Below, piece after piece: positions 1 through 6,812 of a stretch of DNA of 11,605 nucleotides. The notes under the pieces were generated by a model. It saw only the letters and a list, made by a program, of their open reading frames with translations. It did no database searches and was not told the origin of the DNA. This DNA is from Deltaproteobacteria bacterium (GTDB lineage Bacteria > Desulfobacterota > Desulfobacteria > C00003060 > C00003106), in NCBI GenBank assembly GCA_019314005.1, contig JAFDAE010000039.1, positions 1 to 11,605 on the forward strand, written 5' to 3'. Position 1 is the stretch's first letter, and every line of letters starts with the position of its first letter. The translations under genes were made by a program, and so were the position numbers.

Positions 1-124
1 TTTGCTCCCAGATGGCTTTTTGATCATAGGAGCGCACGAGAAAATACCGTTGGGAACCTCTGAGCTCTTACCCTTCAGCCATCACCCCCTTATTTTTCAA
101 AAAGGCAGAAATACGGCGGAGTAA
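1..124 (+). CDS. CheR-like methyltransferase, C-terminal fragment (cut by window edge)
   Basis: Reading from base 2 gives 40 codons open to a TAA at 122-124. The peptide contains LPDGFLIIGAHEKIPLG near its start and ends in a LIFQKG-like tail. This resembles the last strand and hairpin of CheR-type SAM-dependent methyltransferases, where 'L.pGG.L.iG..E' is followed by a short segment ending in an I/Y-F/Y-x-K strand. CheR methylates glutamates of chemoreceptors; CheR-like enzymes outside chemotaxis have unknown substrates. The gene's start lies outside the window. The EAL gene and receiver gene that follow make a signalling role reasonable. The call depends on a short peptide, so another class I methyltransferase is possible. 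Confidence 0.5.
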   Translation, partial: LLPDGFLIIGAHEKIPLGTSELLPFSHHPLIFQKGRNTAE

Positions 125-199
125 GATTACATATTGCGGTCCCCGCCATGACGCCTACGAAGTCTGATGAAATTGTAGTGATTGCTGAAATTGGGAAAT

Positions 200-228
200 T
201 TGACAGCCTATTTCTCAGGTGATATTAA
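200..228 (+). promoter_or_regulatory. sigma70-type promoter of the EAL gene
   Basis: TTGACA at 200-205 and TATTAA at 223-228 are separated by 17 bp. The -35 is perfect and the -10 matches 4 of 6. Transcription would begin near 235. That is downstream of the GTG at 219, so the later GTG at 306 is the better start. Confidence 0.5.
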
Positions 229-305
229 GGGCTAGTATACTTTTTAGTTCGCCTGGATGCTCCGTCCATACTACATCTTTTTTTCTTAATAATGAGGTAC
301 TCATC

Positions 306-1619
306 GTGCGAAAGAAGCAACCGAAAACTCAAAATCTTGTGTCAGTAACCATTGATGAGGATTTCTATTTTAACCGAAATTTAGGAATTGCCACCCTGCT
401 CAAAGAATATCCGAAAATCGAGAAGATATTTGTTGAGTCATTGCATATGGCCTGTCTCTCGATCCAGATTGATCAATTGCGTAAGATTGAATACACGTAC
501 GGCACCAATACGTACAACGATCTGCTTGTTGCCATCGCAGGGACAATTAAGGAATTGAAAGAGAAGAAATTCCGAAAGGACGATAGACTGATTCTCGATT
601 TTTTTGAGTCTGAGACATTTGTTATCTTTCTATCCGGTCCCCGCAAGAGCAGTACCCGCCTTTTGGAGCACCTGGAAAGAATATCGGAAAGAATTTGGCT
701 GGATATCAGAGAAGCGCTCTTTCATCTCTTTTATCCTTACCTCAAAGAAAATGCTAAGCCCAAAATTGGATATGCTCTTATAGTGAAGAATCCTATGATT
801 AAGAATGTTCGGCTCATCACACGATTGGTGAGAGACTGTGTGAATATGGGTAATTTTATGTCTCTCAAGAAGGCTTACACCGGCAAGTACATGCTGCAAA
901 GACTAATCATTGACGAGGATATCAGCACGGTTTTTCAGCCAATAGTTGATTTGAACACACTGGAGATTATCGGGTACGAGGCTTTAGCCCGAGGGCCTAA
1001 AGGAACAGAATATTCAAGTCCGCTACTGTTATTTATCCTTGCGGCAGAGCACGGCCTTTCTTTTGAGCTCGATCGTCTCTGCCGGAAAAAAGCGTTCGAA
1101 TCTGTACGGAATCTGAAGAAAAAGAACAAGATTTTTGTGAATACCTTGACTATGACTATCCACGACCCGGAGTTTCGCGGGATGTATCTGAACGAGTTGC
1201 TGGAGGATTTGAAGATAAAACCGGAGAACGTAATATTTGAAATTAGTGAGACATGGGCTATTGACAACTATGCCCTTTTTCGTAAGGCCCTGAAAGATTA
1301 TACGGATATTGGTATTGTCTGCGCGAGTGATGACACGGGGAAGGGCTACTCCGATCTGGAAAGAATAATAGAGTTGAAGCCCGGTTTCTTGAAAGTTGAT
1401 ATTTCTTTAGTCCGCGACATTGATAAGAGCTATATCAAGCAGGAAATCATGAGGGCCATTATCAATCTGGGCAAAAGTATCAATTCGGAGATTGTTGCCG
1501 AAGGGATTGAGACCAGAGCTGAATATGAGCAGTTGAAAGCCATGGATGTTGAGTATGGCCAGGGTTATTTATTTGCCAAACCTTCTGCAAAAATGGGTCG
1601 TATCTGTAAAAAATTCTGA
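306..1619 (+). CDS. EAL-domain c-di-GMP phosphodiesterase with degenerate GGDEF domain
   Basis: Predicted cytoplasmic protein of 437 residues from GTG 306. The frame stays open to a GTG at 219, but 306 has GAGGT at 294-298 seven bases upstream and lies after the predicted promoter. Residues ~45-120 follow the GGDEF fold (ACLSIQIDQLRKIEYTYG) but carry FFESETF in place of GGDEF, so cyclase activity is not expected. Residues ~205-430 form an EAL domain. It keeps E225 of EALAR, N279, E312 of EISE, D342-D343 of DDTGKGYS, K363, E399 of AEGIE and Q419 of QGY. These are the metal- and substrate-binding positions of active enzymes that hydrolyse c-di-GMP to pGpG. Loop 6 reads DDTG instead of DDFG. No membrane segment or PAS/receiver domain is visible, so the input signal is unclear; the degenerate GGDEF domain could bind a nucleotide allosterically. 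Confidence 0.88.
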   Translation: MRKKQPKTQNLVSVTIDEDFYFNRNLGIATLLKEYPKIEKIFVESLHMACLSIQIDQLRKIEYTYGTNTYNDLLVAIAGTIKELKEKKFRKDDRLILDFFESETFVIFLSGPRKSSTRLLEHLERISERIWLDIREALFHLFYPYLKENAKPKIGYALIVKNPMIKNVRLITRLVRDCVNMGNFMSLKKAYTGKYMLQRLIIDEDISTVFQPIVDLNTLEIIGYEALARGPKGTEYSSPLLLFILAAEHGLSFELDRLCRKKAFESVRNLKKKNKIFVNTLTMTIHDPEFRGMYLNELLEDLKIKPENVIFEISETWAIDNYALFRKALKDYTDIGIVCASDDTGKGYSDLERIIELKPGFLKVDISLVRDIDKSYIKQEIMRAIINLGKSINSEIVAEGIETRAEYEQLKAMDVEYGQGYLFAKPSAKMGRICKKF

Positions 1620-1791
1620 GCCGGCTGCTTACCATTAGGTTGACATTCATGATTTCGCAACAAGCCTTCAATGCGGACAATTCCCCGTATAACATGTTAA
1701 AGTTTCGCACTCGCTAATCGTATCTGGAGCCCAAACCAGGTACGTCGCCTCCCAACTAACTGATTGGCATAGGTCGTTACACACAAAAGTC

Positions 1792-2199
1792 TTAGGAAAA
1801 AATCTTTTTCACCCAACCCTTTTCAGTTCTGCTTTCTGCCATGACTTTTTCCACTTTGTTCACTAACTGGGAAAGATCTTCATTTTTAACTACATAATCT
1901 TTTATGCCTAAAGCAAAGCCCTTTTCTATATCCATAATTTTCTCTCGAGTAGTTGCCAAGAGCACCGGTATGTCCTCTATTTCGGGCGTAATGCTTAACG
2001 TACGAAGAAATTGCCAACCATTCATTACCGGCATATTGACATCCAAGATAATTAAATCCGGCTTTTCTGCCTTAGCTATCTCCAGCCCCTTCTGACCATC
2101 ACCGGCACTGATAACCATGAACCCGGCCTCTTCCAGAGCTTCTCTAAATGTAGCTTGAATCATCTTTGAATCATCAATTAATAAAATAGTATTACCCAT
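1792..2199 (-). CDS. single-domain response regulator (CheY-like receiver)
   Basis: Protein of 135 residues, essentially one receiver domain. It has the acidic pair D9-D10 (LLIDDSK), phospho-acceptor D53 in LDVNMPVMNG, T83/T84 in LLATTRE and K105 in YVVKNED, so all switch residues are present. There is no DNA-binding output domain; about 20 basic residues follow the fold. It would take a phosphoryl group from a histidine kinase and act through protein contacts, as CheY or other stand-alone receivers do. It begins at ATG 2199 behind a GAGGTG ribosome-binding site (complement of about 2204-2209). It is transcribed toward the EAL gene; the two 3' ends are 172 bp apart. The kinase is not in the window. 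Confidence 0.9.
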   Translation of the reverse strand: MGNTILLIDDSKMIQATFREALEEAGFMVISAGDGQKGLEIAKAEKPDLIILDVNMPVMNGWQFLRTLSITPEIEDIPVLLATTREKIMDIEKGFALGIKDYVVKNEDLSQLVNKVEKVMAESRTEKGWVKKIFS

Positions 2200-2479
2200 T
2201 GTTCACCTCATTGCTTTTTACCGATTCGTTCCTTAGTGCTTCAGTGTCTCTTAAACTGTGTGTTCCACCGGGTCTCACTGTGTTCGGTACCGATAGTCCC
2301 GAAAAGGTCAAATTGTATATATATTTTTATACTTCTGATTGGATTTTCAGGCAAGTCAAAATATGATGGCTTCGTAAAAAGGACTAAACTGTTACCCCGT
2401 TTTCGGGTTCGGCGGGGTTTGTTGGTTTGCCGCATAAACTTGCTTGAGTTGGAAAGCTTGAAGGCCTTTATAATAATGC
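2200..2479. other. gene-free stretch between receiver and toxin-antitoxin genes
   Basis: With the operator region that follows, the gene-free gap is 344 bp. It contains the receiver's ribosome-binding site, an AT-rich GTATA...TATAC stretch near 2318-2335, and a small GC hairpin (ACCCCG 2394-2399 with CGGGGT 2413-2418). Open frames on both strands here have no recognisable protein character. No clear promoter for the receiver gene was found. Confidence 0.5.
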
Positions 2480-2508
2480 TTGACCAAATAAAAATAAACA
2501 TGTACAGT
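2480..2508 (+). promoter_or_regulatory. sigma70-type promoter of the toxin-antitoxin operon
   Basis: TTGACC at 2480-2485 and TACAGT at 2503-2508 lie 17 bp apart. The -10 element lies inside the left half of the operator palindrome, so bound repressor should block RNA polymerase. Confidence 0.5.
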
Positions 2509-2520
2509 ATTGCTGTACAT
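2500..2520. promoter_or_regulatory. toxin-antitoxin operator: paired TGTACA cores
   Basis: Perfect inverted repeat: ATGTACAG (2500-2507) and CTGTACAT (2513-2520) with a 5-bp TATTG spacer. Each arm contains the self-complementary hexamer TGTACA (2501-2506 and 2514-2519), 13 bp centre to centre. The E. coli YefM-YoeB operator is also built from palindromes with TGTACA cores, and the downstream antitoxin belongs to the same family. Autorepression by the antitoxin or antitoxin-toxin complex is therefore likely. Confidence 0.75.
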
Positions 2521-2543
2521 TAACTAACTATAGGGAGGTTTTT

Positions 2544-2822
2544 ATGCCCATACAAACAACATATACAAATGCAAGGGCCAAATTTGCAAAATTATGGGAT
2601 GAAGTCACCAATAATCAAGAGGTCGTTATCATAAGCAGGCGTGGAGCAGAAGATGTGGCTTTAATTTCTGCGTCGGAATTGTCAAGTCTTCTTGAAACAA
2701 GCCATTTACTTAGGTCTCCAAAGAATGCAGAGCGTTTATTAGCAGCAATGGGACGTGTTAAAAAAGGCAAGAGTAAACCCCGGTCTATTCAAGATTTGAA
2801 GAAAGAGGTTGGCCTTGAGTAA
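2544..2822 (+). CDS. yefM: YefM/Phd-family antitoxin
   Basis: Protein of 92 residues. The N-terminal half (TTYTNARAKFAKLWDEVT, then EVVIISRRGAEDVALISASE) is the Phd/YefM dimerisation and DNA-binding fold. Residues ~48-66 (SLLETSHLLRSPKNAERLL) match the family's linker, and the lysine-rich tail should wrap the toxin. Length fits the family (about 80-90). The start ATG 2544 follows GGGAGGT at 2533-2539. It would neutralise the downstream RNase and repress the operon through the TGTACA operator. Its stop codon overlaps the toxin's start, typical of translationally coupled pairs. Confidence 0.92.
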   Translation: MPIQTTYTNARAKFAKLWDEVTNNQEVVIISRRGAEDVALISASELSSLLETSHLLRSPKNAERLLAAMGRVKKGKSKPRSIQDLKKEVGLE

Positions 2823-3111
2823 GAAAAAGAAGAAGCCATCTTCAAGGGCTACCGCAAGAGAAGCCATATTTCATCCCGAATTTCGAGAAGATTTAAAGTA
2901 CCGGGTAAAAACAAATCAAAAAGTTGCACTTCGTGCCTTTGATTTAATAGAGGCAATCATTAAAAACCCTTTCGTTGGCATCGGCAAACCCGAACCCCTC
3001 AAATATATCTTATCAGGTGCATGGTCTCGTCGTTTAACACAGGAACATCGTATAGTTTATGTCATAAGTAATGATCGAATTGACTTCATACAATGCCGTT
3101 ATCATTATTAA
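2815..3111 (+). CDS. yoeB: YoeB/Txe-family mRNA interferase toxin
   Basis: Protein of 98 residues from TTG 2815. A TTG at 2809 is also in frame, but AGAGG at 2804-2808 is six bases from 2815 and abuts 2809. The C-terminal 80 residues match the RelE/YoeB fold: FREDLKYRV, GIGKPEPLK, GAWSRRLTQEHRIVY and a final CRYHY. E60, R79, H97 and Y98 have the same mutual spacing as E46, R65, H83 and Y84 of E. coli YoeB, so the catalytic set is complete. YoeB cuts mRNA in the ribosomal A site. The lysine-rich N-terminus is about 14 residues longer than in E. coli. The reading frame overlaps the antitoxin by 8 bp, which supports coupled translation. Confidence 0.9.
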   Translation: MSKKKKKPSSRATAREAIFHPEFREDLKYRVKTNQKVALRAFDLIEAIIKNPFVGIGKPEPLKYILSGAWSRRLTQEHRIVYVISNDRIDFIQCRYHY

Positions 3112-3199
3112 TTCCTCTGTGTGTCCACCGTCCCCCAAAATCGAATATAACTACTAACAGTTAACCCCGCCTTTTGCATTAGTCCGGATTATAATAACA
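3112..3199. other. short AT-rich spacer after the toxin gene
   Basis: No gene or terminator hairpin was seen. TTATAAT occurs at 3189-3195 and again at 3221-3227, where it forms the -10 of the next promoter; in AT-rich DNA this may be chance. Confidence 0.3.
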
Positions 3200-3227
3200 T
3201 TGACTTTAATAATTATCGGGTTATAAT
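3200..3227 (+). promoter_or_regulatory. near-consensus promoter predicting a leaderless transcript
   Basis: TTGACT at 3200-3205 and a perfect TATAAT at 3222-3227 are 16 bp apart. Counting the last -10 base as -7 puts +1 at 3234, the A of the ATG. No Shine-Dalgarno sequence precedes that ATG. Confidence 0.6.
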
Positions 3228-3233
3228 GTAATC

Positions 3234-4484
3234 ATGATTGAAAGAAAGATATTTTCAGACCTTGTAAGACATCTCTCCAAAAAAGAGATCAGCATAATAA
3301 TCGGGCCCCGGCAGTCCGGCAAGACTACCCTTATGGAGATGCTCAAGGAACACCTTGACAAAAAGGGGGAACGAACGCTCTATCTCAATCTTGACATTGA
3401 ATGGGATAGACCCCATTTTGAATCGCAAGCTGCGTTACTCAAGAAGATAGAACTGGAATTGGGCAAAAGACGGGGTTTCGTGTTTATCGATGAAATACAA
3501 CGTAAAGAAAATGCCGGTCTTTTCCTTAAAGGACTGTTTGATCTGAAGTTGCCCTATAAGTTTATTGTGTCCGGATCAGGGAGTCTTGAACTAAAAGAAA
3601 AGATTCATGAATCTCTTATAGGAAGAAAACGTTTATTTGAATTAACAACAATTACTTTTGAAGAATTCATAAATCACAAGACTGATTACAAGTACAAGGA
3701 GAACCTTTCGGGATTCTTTGAAATAGAAAAAGACAGGACCCAACAATTATTAATGGAGTATATGAACTTTGGCGGATACCCACGAGTGGTTCTGGAATCA
3801 GAGCAGACTGAAAAGATCCAGATAATAGATGAAATCTATCGCAGCATCCTTGAAAAGGACATAGCCTACCTTCTAAAAGTAGACAAACCTGAAGCATTCA
3901 ATGCGCTCATCAAGGTCCTTGCCGGCCAAATCGGGAATCTCATCAACTATTCCGAGCTCTCATCCACGCTTAGTATTTCATATCAGACGGTAAAGAAGTA
4001 CTTATGGTATTCTCAAAAAATATTTCTTTTAGACCTTCTCTCACCTTATGCTCGAAACGTCAGAAAGGAAATCACACGGTCACCGGTTGCGTACTTTTGG
4101 GATCTTGGGCTTAGAAATTATTCTTTAGGACTTTTTGGTCACTTGCATAGCCCTTCAGAGTGCGGGTTCATCTTTGAAAACCTTGTATTTCTCCTGCTTA
4201 AAAAGCAAATAAAACTCAGTTCGGCAAAGTTGCATTTTTGGCGTACACAGGATAAAGCCGAAGTCGACTTCATAATAGAACGCGGGACCAGAGTCACTCC
4301 AATAGAAGTCAAGTTTAAGTCATTAAAACAAGAAAAAATCCCGCGTTCATTGCGCAGTTTTATTGCAAAGTACGAACCTTCCGAGGCATATATCATTAAT
4401 CTTAATTTTCATAAGACGGTTAAAATCGGCAAAACCACCCTTATCTTTCTCCCTTTTTATGAATTGCTCTTCAAGGAATTATAG
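3234..4484 (+). CDS. AAA ATPase with DUF4143 and nuclease-like C-terminus
   Basis: Protein of 416 residues. The N-terminal AAA_14 part has Walker A GPRQSGKTT (24-32), Walker B FVFIDEIQ (82-89, D86/E87) and a sensor-like VSGSGS (112-117). Residues ~200-300 match DUF4143, including a winged-helix-like INYSELSSTLSISYQTVKKY. The C-terminus has AEVDFII (D345) and PIEVK (E358, K360), the D...ExK arrangement of restriction-endonuclease-like folds common at the end of these proteins. Length is normal. The family is widespread, often in accessory regions and strain-variable, and its role is not established. It is transcribed alone from a strong promoter, 122 bp after the toxin gene, with no visible ribosome-binding site. 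Nothing ties it mechanistically to the toxin-antitoxin pair beyond position. Confidence 0.9.
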   Translation: MIERKIFSDLVRHLSKKEISIIIGPRQSGKTTLMEMLKEHLDKKGERTLYLNLDIEWDRPHFESQAALLKKIELELGKRRGFVFIDEIQRKENAGLFLKGLFDLKLPYKFIVSGSGSLELKEKIHESLIGRKRLFELTTITFEEFINHKTDYKYKENLSGFFEIEKDRTQQLLMEYMNFGGYPRVVLESEQTEKIQIIDEIYRSILEKDIAYLLKVDKPEAFNALIKVLAGQIGNLINYSELSSTLSISYQTVKKYLWYSQKIFLLDLLSPYARNVRKEITRSPVAYFWDLGLRNYSLGLFGHLHSPSECGFIFENLVFLLLKKQIKLSSAKLHFWRTQDKAEVDFIIERGTRVTPIEVKFKSLKQEKIPRSLRSFIAKYEPSEAYIINLNFHKTVKIGKTTLIFLPFYELLFKEL

Positions 4485-4498
4485 GAAACAGCAGGAAG

Positions 4499-4514
4499 CG
4501 GGGGGTGCGCCCCG
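4499..4514 (+). terminator. GC-rich hairpin after the ATPase gene (weak candidate terminator)
   Basis: CGGGG (4499-4503) pairs with CCCCG (4510-4514) around a 6-base loop, 15 bp after the stop codon. There is no T-run after it, so efficient intrinsic termination is doubtful. Confidence 0.25.
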
Positions 4515-4530
4515 AATTGTTCGCAAATGC

Positions 4531-4559
4531 TTGACATGCAAGCTTCATCCTCTTACAAT
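4531..4559 (+). promoter_or_regulatory. strong sigma70 promoter of the GH130-GT4 operon
   Basis: TTGACA at 4531-4536 (6/6) and TACAAT at 4554-4559 (5/6) are spaced by 17 bp. Transcription would begin near 4566, leaving a leader of about 87 nt before the ATG at 4653. Confidence 0.7.
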
Positions 4560-4652
4560 TCTTAGATCCCAAAGGACAAAGGAAATTCTTACTAATTTTT
4601 AACCCAGGAGAATATCACAAGAGGATTAATAGGTTCTCGGAGGAGATGATAT

Positions 4653-5597
4653 ATGGATAGAGCTAGGCAGGAGCTGGTTAAAAGATACGAGAAGAATCCA
4701 ATTATAACACACGAGGATATTCCTATCCCTTGCAATACTGTATTCAATGCCGCAACCGCAAGATATAAGGATGAGTATATACTCCTTCTTCGGGTGGAGG
4801 CGCTTGAGGGCAATTCCTTCTTTGCGCTGGCAAGGAGTGAGGATGGTTTTAATTTTAATATAGAGCAAGCTCCTGTTATGAAACCCGCTCAAGATAGCCC
4901 CTTCAGCATATATGAGAAGCGGGGAGTTGAGGACCCGAGAATTACCAAGATAGATGATACCTATTACATATTATATACAGCATATTCCAGACATGGGCCG
5001 AGATTAGGACTTGCCAAGACTGTAGACTTTAAGACCTTTGAGAGGATTGCGCTCATATCCCAGCCTGAGAACAAGGATGGGGTGCTCTTTCCCAGAAAGA
5101 TTAAGGACAGGTTTGTCAGGTTTGATAGACCTGCTACCTTTAGTGGCACTGCTGATATGTGGATATCATATTCTGAAGACCTCATCCACTGGGGAGACTC
5201 CAGGGTGATTATGGAGACGCGCCCTGGCTTCTGGGACGCCAACAAGATTGGAGCAGGCGCGCCGCCAATTGAGACAGATAAGGGCTGGCTTGAGATATAC
5301 CACGGTGTAAAAAGAACCTCAGGAGGTAATATCTACCGGTTGGGATGCGCCATTTTTGACCTTGATGACCCATCAAGGCTAATAGGGCGTTCCAGGATAC
5401 CGGTACTTACACCAAAGGAATATTACGAAAGAACAGGCGATGTGCCGAATGTCATCTTTACATGCGGTGTAATACCAGAGCCCGAGACAGGTGAGGTAAA
5501 GATATATTATGGCGCCGGCGACACCTGTATATGCGTTGCTACAGCGAGGCTTGATGATTTACTTGAAAGCGCTCTATCTGGATTTGAGAAATCTTAA
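4653..5597 (+). CDS. GH130 family glycoside phosphorylase (mannoside-type)
   Basis: Protein of 314 residues, normal for a five-bladed GH130 enzyme. Family blocks in order: NPIIT and VFNAAT (15-35), ALARSEDGFNF (58-68), RGVEDPRITKIDDTYY (90-105), KDGVLFP (141-147), FDRPATF, SEDLIHWGD, KIGAGAPPIETDKGWLEIYHGVK (198-220) and IYYGAGDT (284-291). D94 in the EDPR motif is the expected catalytic acid. H217 in YHGV and arginines around FDRP fit a phosphate pocket, which favours a phosphorylase over the hydrolytic GH130 branch. Known members cleave beta-mannosidic links with inorganic phosphate to give mannose 1-phosphate; the exact substrate cannot be read here. No signal peptide, so cytoplasmic. GGAGGAG at 4639-4645 is a strong ribosome-binding site. 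Arginine codons are 19 of 24 AGA/AGG, shared with the next gene. Confidence 0.9.
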   Translation: MDRARQELVKRYEKNPIITHEDIPIPCNTVFNAATARYKDEYILLLRVEALEGNSFFALARSEDGFNFNIEQAPVMKPAQDSPFSIYEKRGVEDPRITKIDDTYYILYTAYSRHGPRLGLAKTVDFKTFERIALISQPENKDGVLFPRKIKDRFVRFDRPATFSGTADMWISYSEDLIHWGDSRVIMETRPGFWDANKIGAGAPPIETDKGWLEIYHGVKRTSGGNIYRLGCAIFDLDDPSRLIGRSRIPVLTPKEYYERTGDVPNVIFTCGVIPEPETGEVKIYYGAGDTCICVATARLDDLLESALSGFEKS

Positions 5598-5613
5598 GGC
5601 GAAGGGGAAATAG

Positions 5614-6738
5614 ATGAGAATAGGTATGGTTTCTACATTTCCGCCAATAGAGTGCGGAATAGCTACATATACCTCGTATCTTGTGGAGGAGCTGAAGAAG
5701 CTACATAATGAGGTATATATAATATCCGAAATGGGAGCAGCGGGCGAGAGGGTCTGTCCAGCATATAACGCAAGCGATGGTAACCTTGCTGAGAAAATCT
5801 TTGAGACGATGATAAAATTCACGCCCGATGTTGTGCACATCCAACATGAGTATGGCCTCTATGGTAAGGACATGGGAGTGAATATTATTCCATTGCTGTA
5901 CAAATTTAAATTCGCAGGCATCCCTGTTGTGGTAACCCTTCATAGTGTGTATGAAGACTTTACCGAGCAACAGGCATTAATAACCGATGTTCTCTTAAGA
6001 ATCTCCAGTGCGGTAATAGTGCACCACAATTTTCAGCAAGAGTCTTTGAAGGCAACTATCGGCGAAGGTGGTGGAATCCATGTAATCCCACACGGCGTAA
6101 GAGAGGTTACGCCGGTGTCTGATGCCAAGAAAAAGTTAAAGGTAGAGGGGAAGAAGACGATATTGTTGAGCGGATATTTCAGGCCGACCAAGGGATATGA
6201 TAGGATTGTTAAGATGTTCCCGGATATCGTAAAGCAGGTTCCTGATGCCTGGCTCCTTATCGCTGGGAAGACAAGATCTCAACAGTTTACGGATTACAGG
6301 GATTACTTCTTTAGACTTATAGAGGAGTCGCCTGTCAGAGACAGAATATCGGTCGTAAGAGGACAGTTTCCACAGAAGACATTTGATACTATAATCTCTG
6401 CAGCGGATGTAGTTCCAATGCCTTATCGAATAGGATCCCAGAGTGGCATCATGGCCCATTGCCTTGCGTTTGGAAGGCCAATGGTTACCTCCCCGCTAAA
6501 ATCTTTTGTAGATACGATTGAAGAGAGCAAAGCAGGACTGATAGCAGAGATGGATGGGTTTGTTGAGGCGATAGTCAGGATCTTAAATGATGAGAAATTG
6601 GCCAGGGAGCTTTCTGAAAACGCCCTCAGGTTTGTAAAGAGCCGCCTTTCCTGGAAGAAGATTGCTGAGGAGACAGTTAAGGTATATCATAAGATAGTTA
6701 CCACACCTTATGGGAGGGCAAAGTACGTAGAGTTTTAG
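5614..6738 (+). CDS. GT4-like glycosyltransferase (GT-B fold)
   Basis: Protein of 374 residues with a two-domain GT-B layout. The N-terminal domain has STFPPIECGIATYT (7-20), typical of GT4 acceptor-side loops, then DVVHIQHEYG (72-81). The linker carries VIPHGV (157-162). The C-terminal donor domain has ILLSGYFRPTKGYD (183-196) with R190 and K193 as likely nucleotide-sugar phosphate contacts, and AADVVPMPY followed by SQSGIMAHCLAFGRPMV. The usual EX7E pair is not present: the second Glu is replaced by H282. It starts 16 bp after the GH130 stop, with AAGGGG at 5602-5607. Same operon and same AGA/AGG bias (17 of 19) suggest the two genes travel together and act on related glycans, perhaps building and recycling a mannose-containing compound. 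The donor and acceptor are unknown. Confidence 0.85.
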   Translation: MRIGMVSTFPPIECGIATYTSYLVEELKKLHNEVYIISEMGAAGERVCPAYNASDGNLAEKIFETMIKFTPDVVHIQHEYGLYGKDMGVNIIPLLYKFKFAGIPVVVTLHSVYEDFTEQQALITDVLLRISSAVIVHHNFQQESLKATIGEGGGIHVIPHGVREVTPVSDAKKKLKVEGKKTILLSGYFRPTKGYDRIVKMFPDIVKQVPDAWLLIAGKTRSQQFTDYRDYFFRLIEESPVRDRISVVRGQFPQKTFDTIISAADVVPMPYRIGSQSGIMAHCLAFGRPMVTSPLKSFVDTIEESKAGLIAEMDGFVEAIVRILNDEKLARELSENALRFVKSRLSWKKIAEETVKVYHKIVTTPYGRAKYVEF

Positions 6739-6812
6739 GGGTACACTCTCTTTTTCCCCTTGACCAATGAGGAACTCCGAGGGGTGGCGGATAGCCTCCT
6801 AACATAAGCTTT

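Noticed and set aside
2370..2385. GGCTTCGTAAAAAGG as a possible transposon end
   Set aside because: I looked for a complementary partner in the gap; the only candidate, CTTTTTACCGA near 2214, matches poorly.
2500..2520. LexA (SOS) box
   Set aside because: The arms fit TGTACA of the YefM family and do not follow CTG-N10-CAG in the right register.
2236..2523. Open frames of 86-95 codons on both strands in the gap between the receiver and antitoxin genes
   Set aside because: They occupy the same bases on both strands, have no family character, and run across the toxin-antitoxin promoter and operator.
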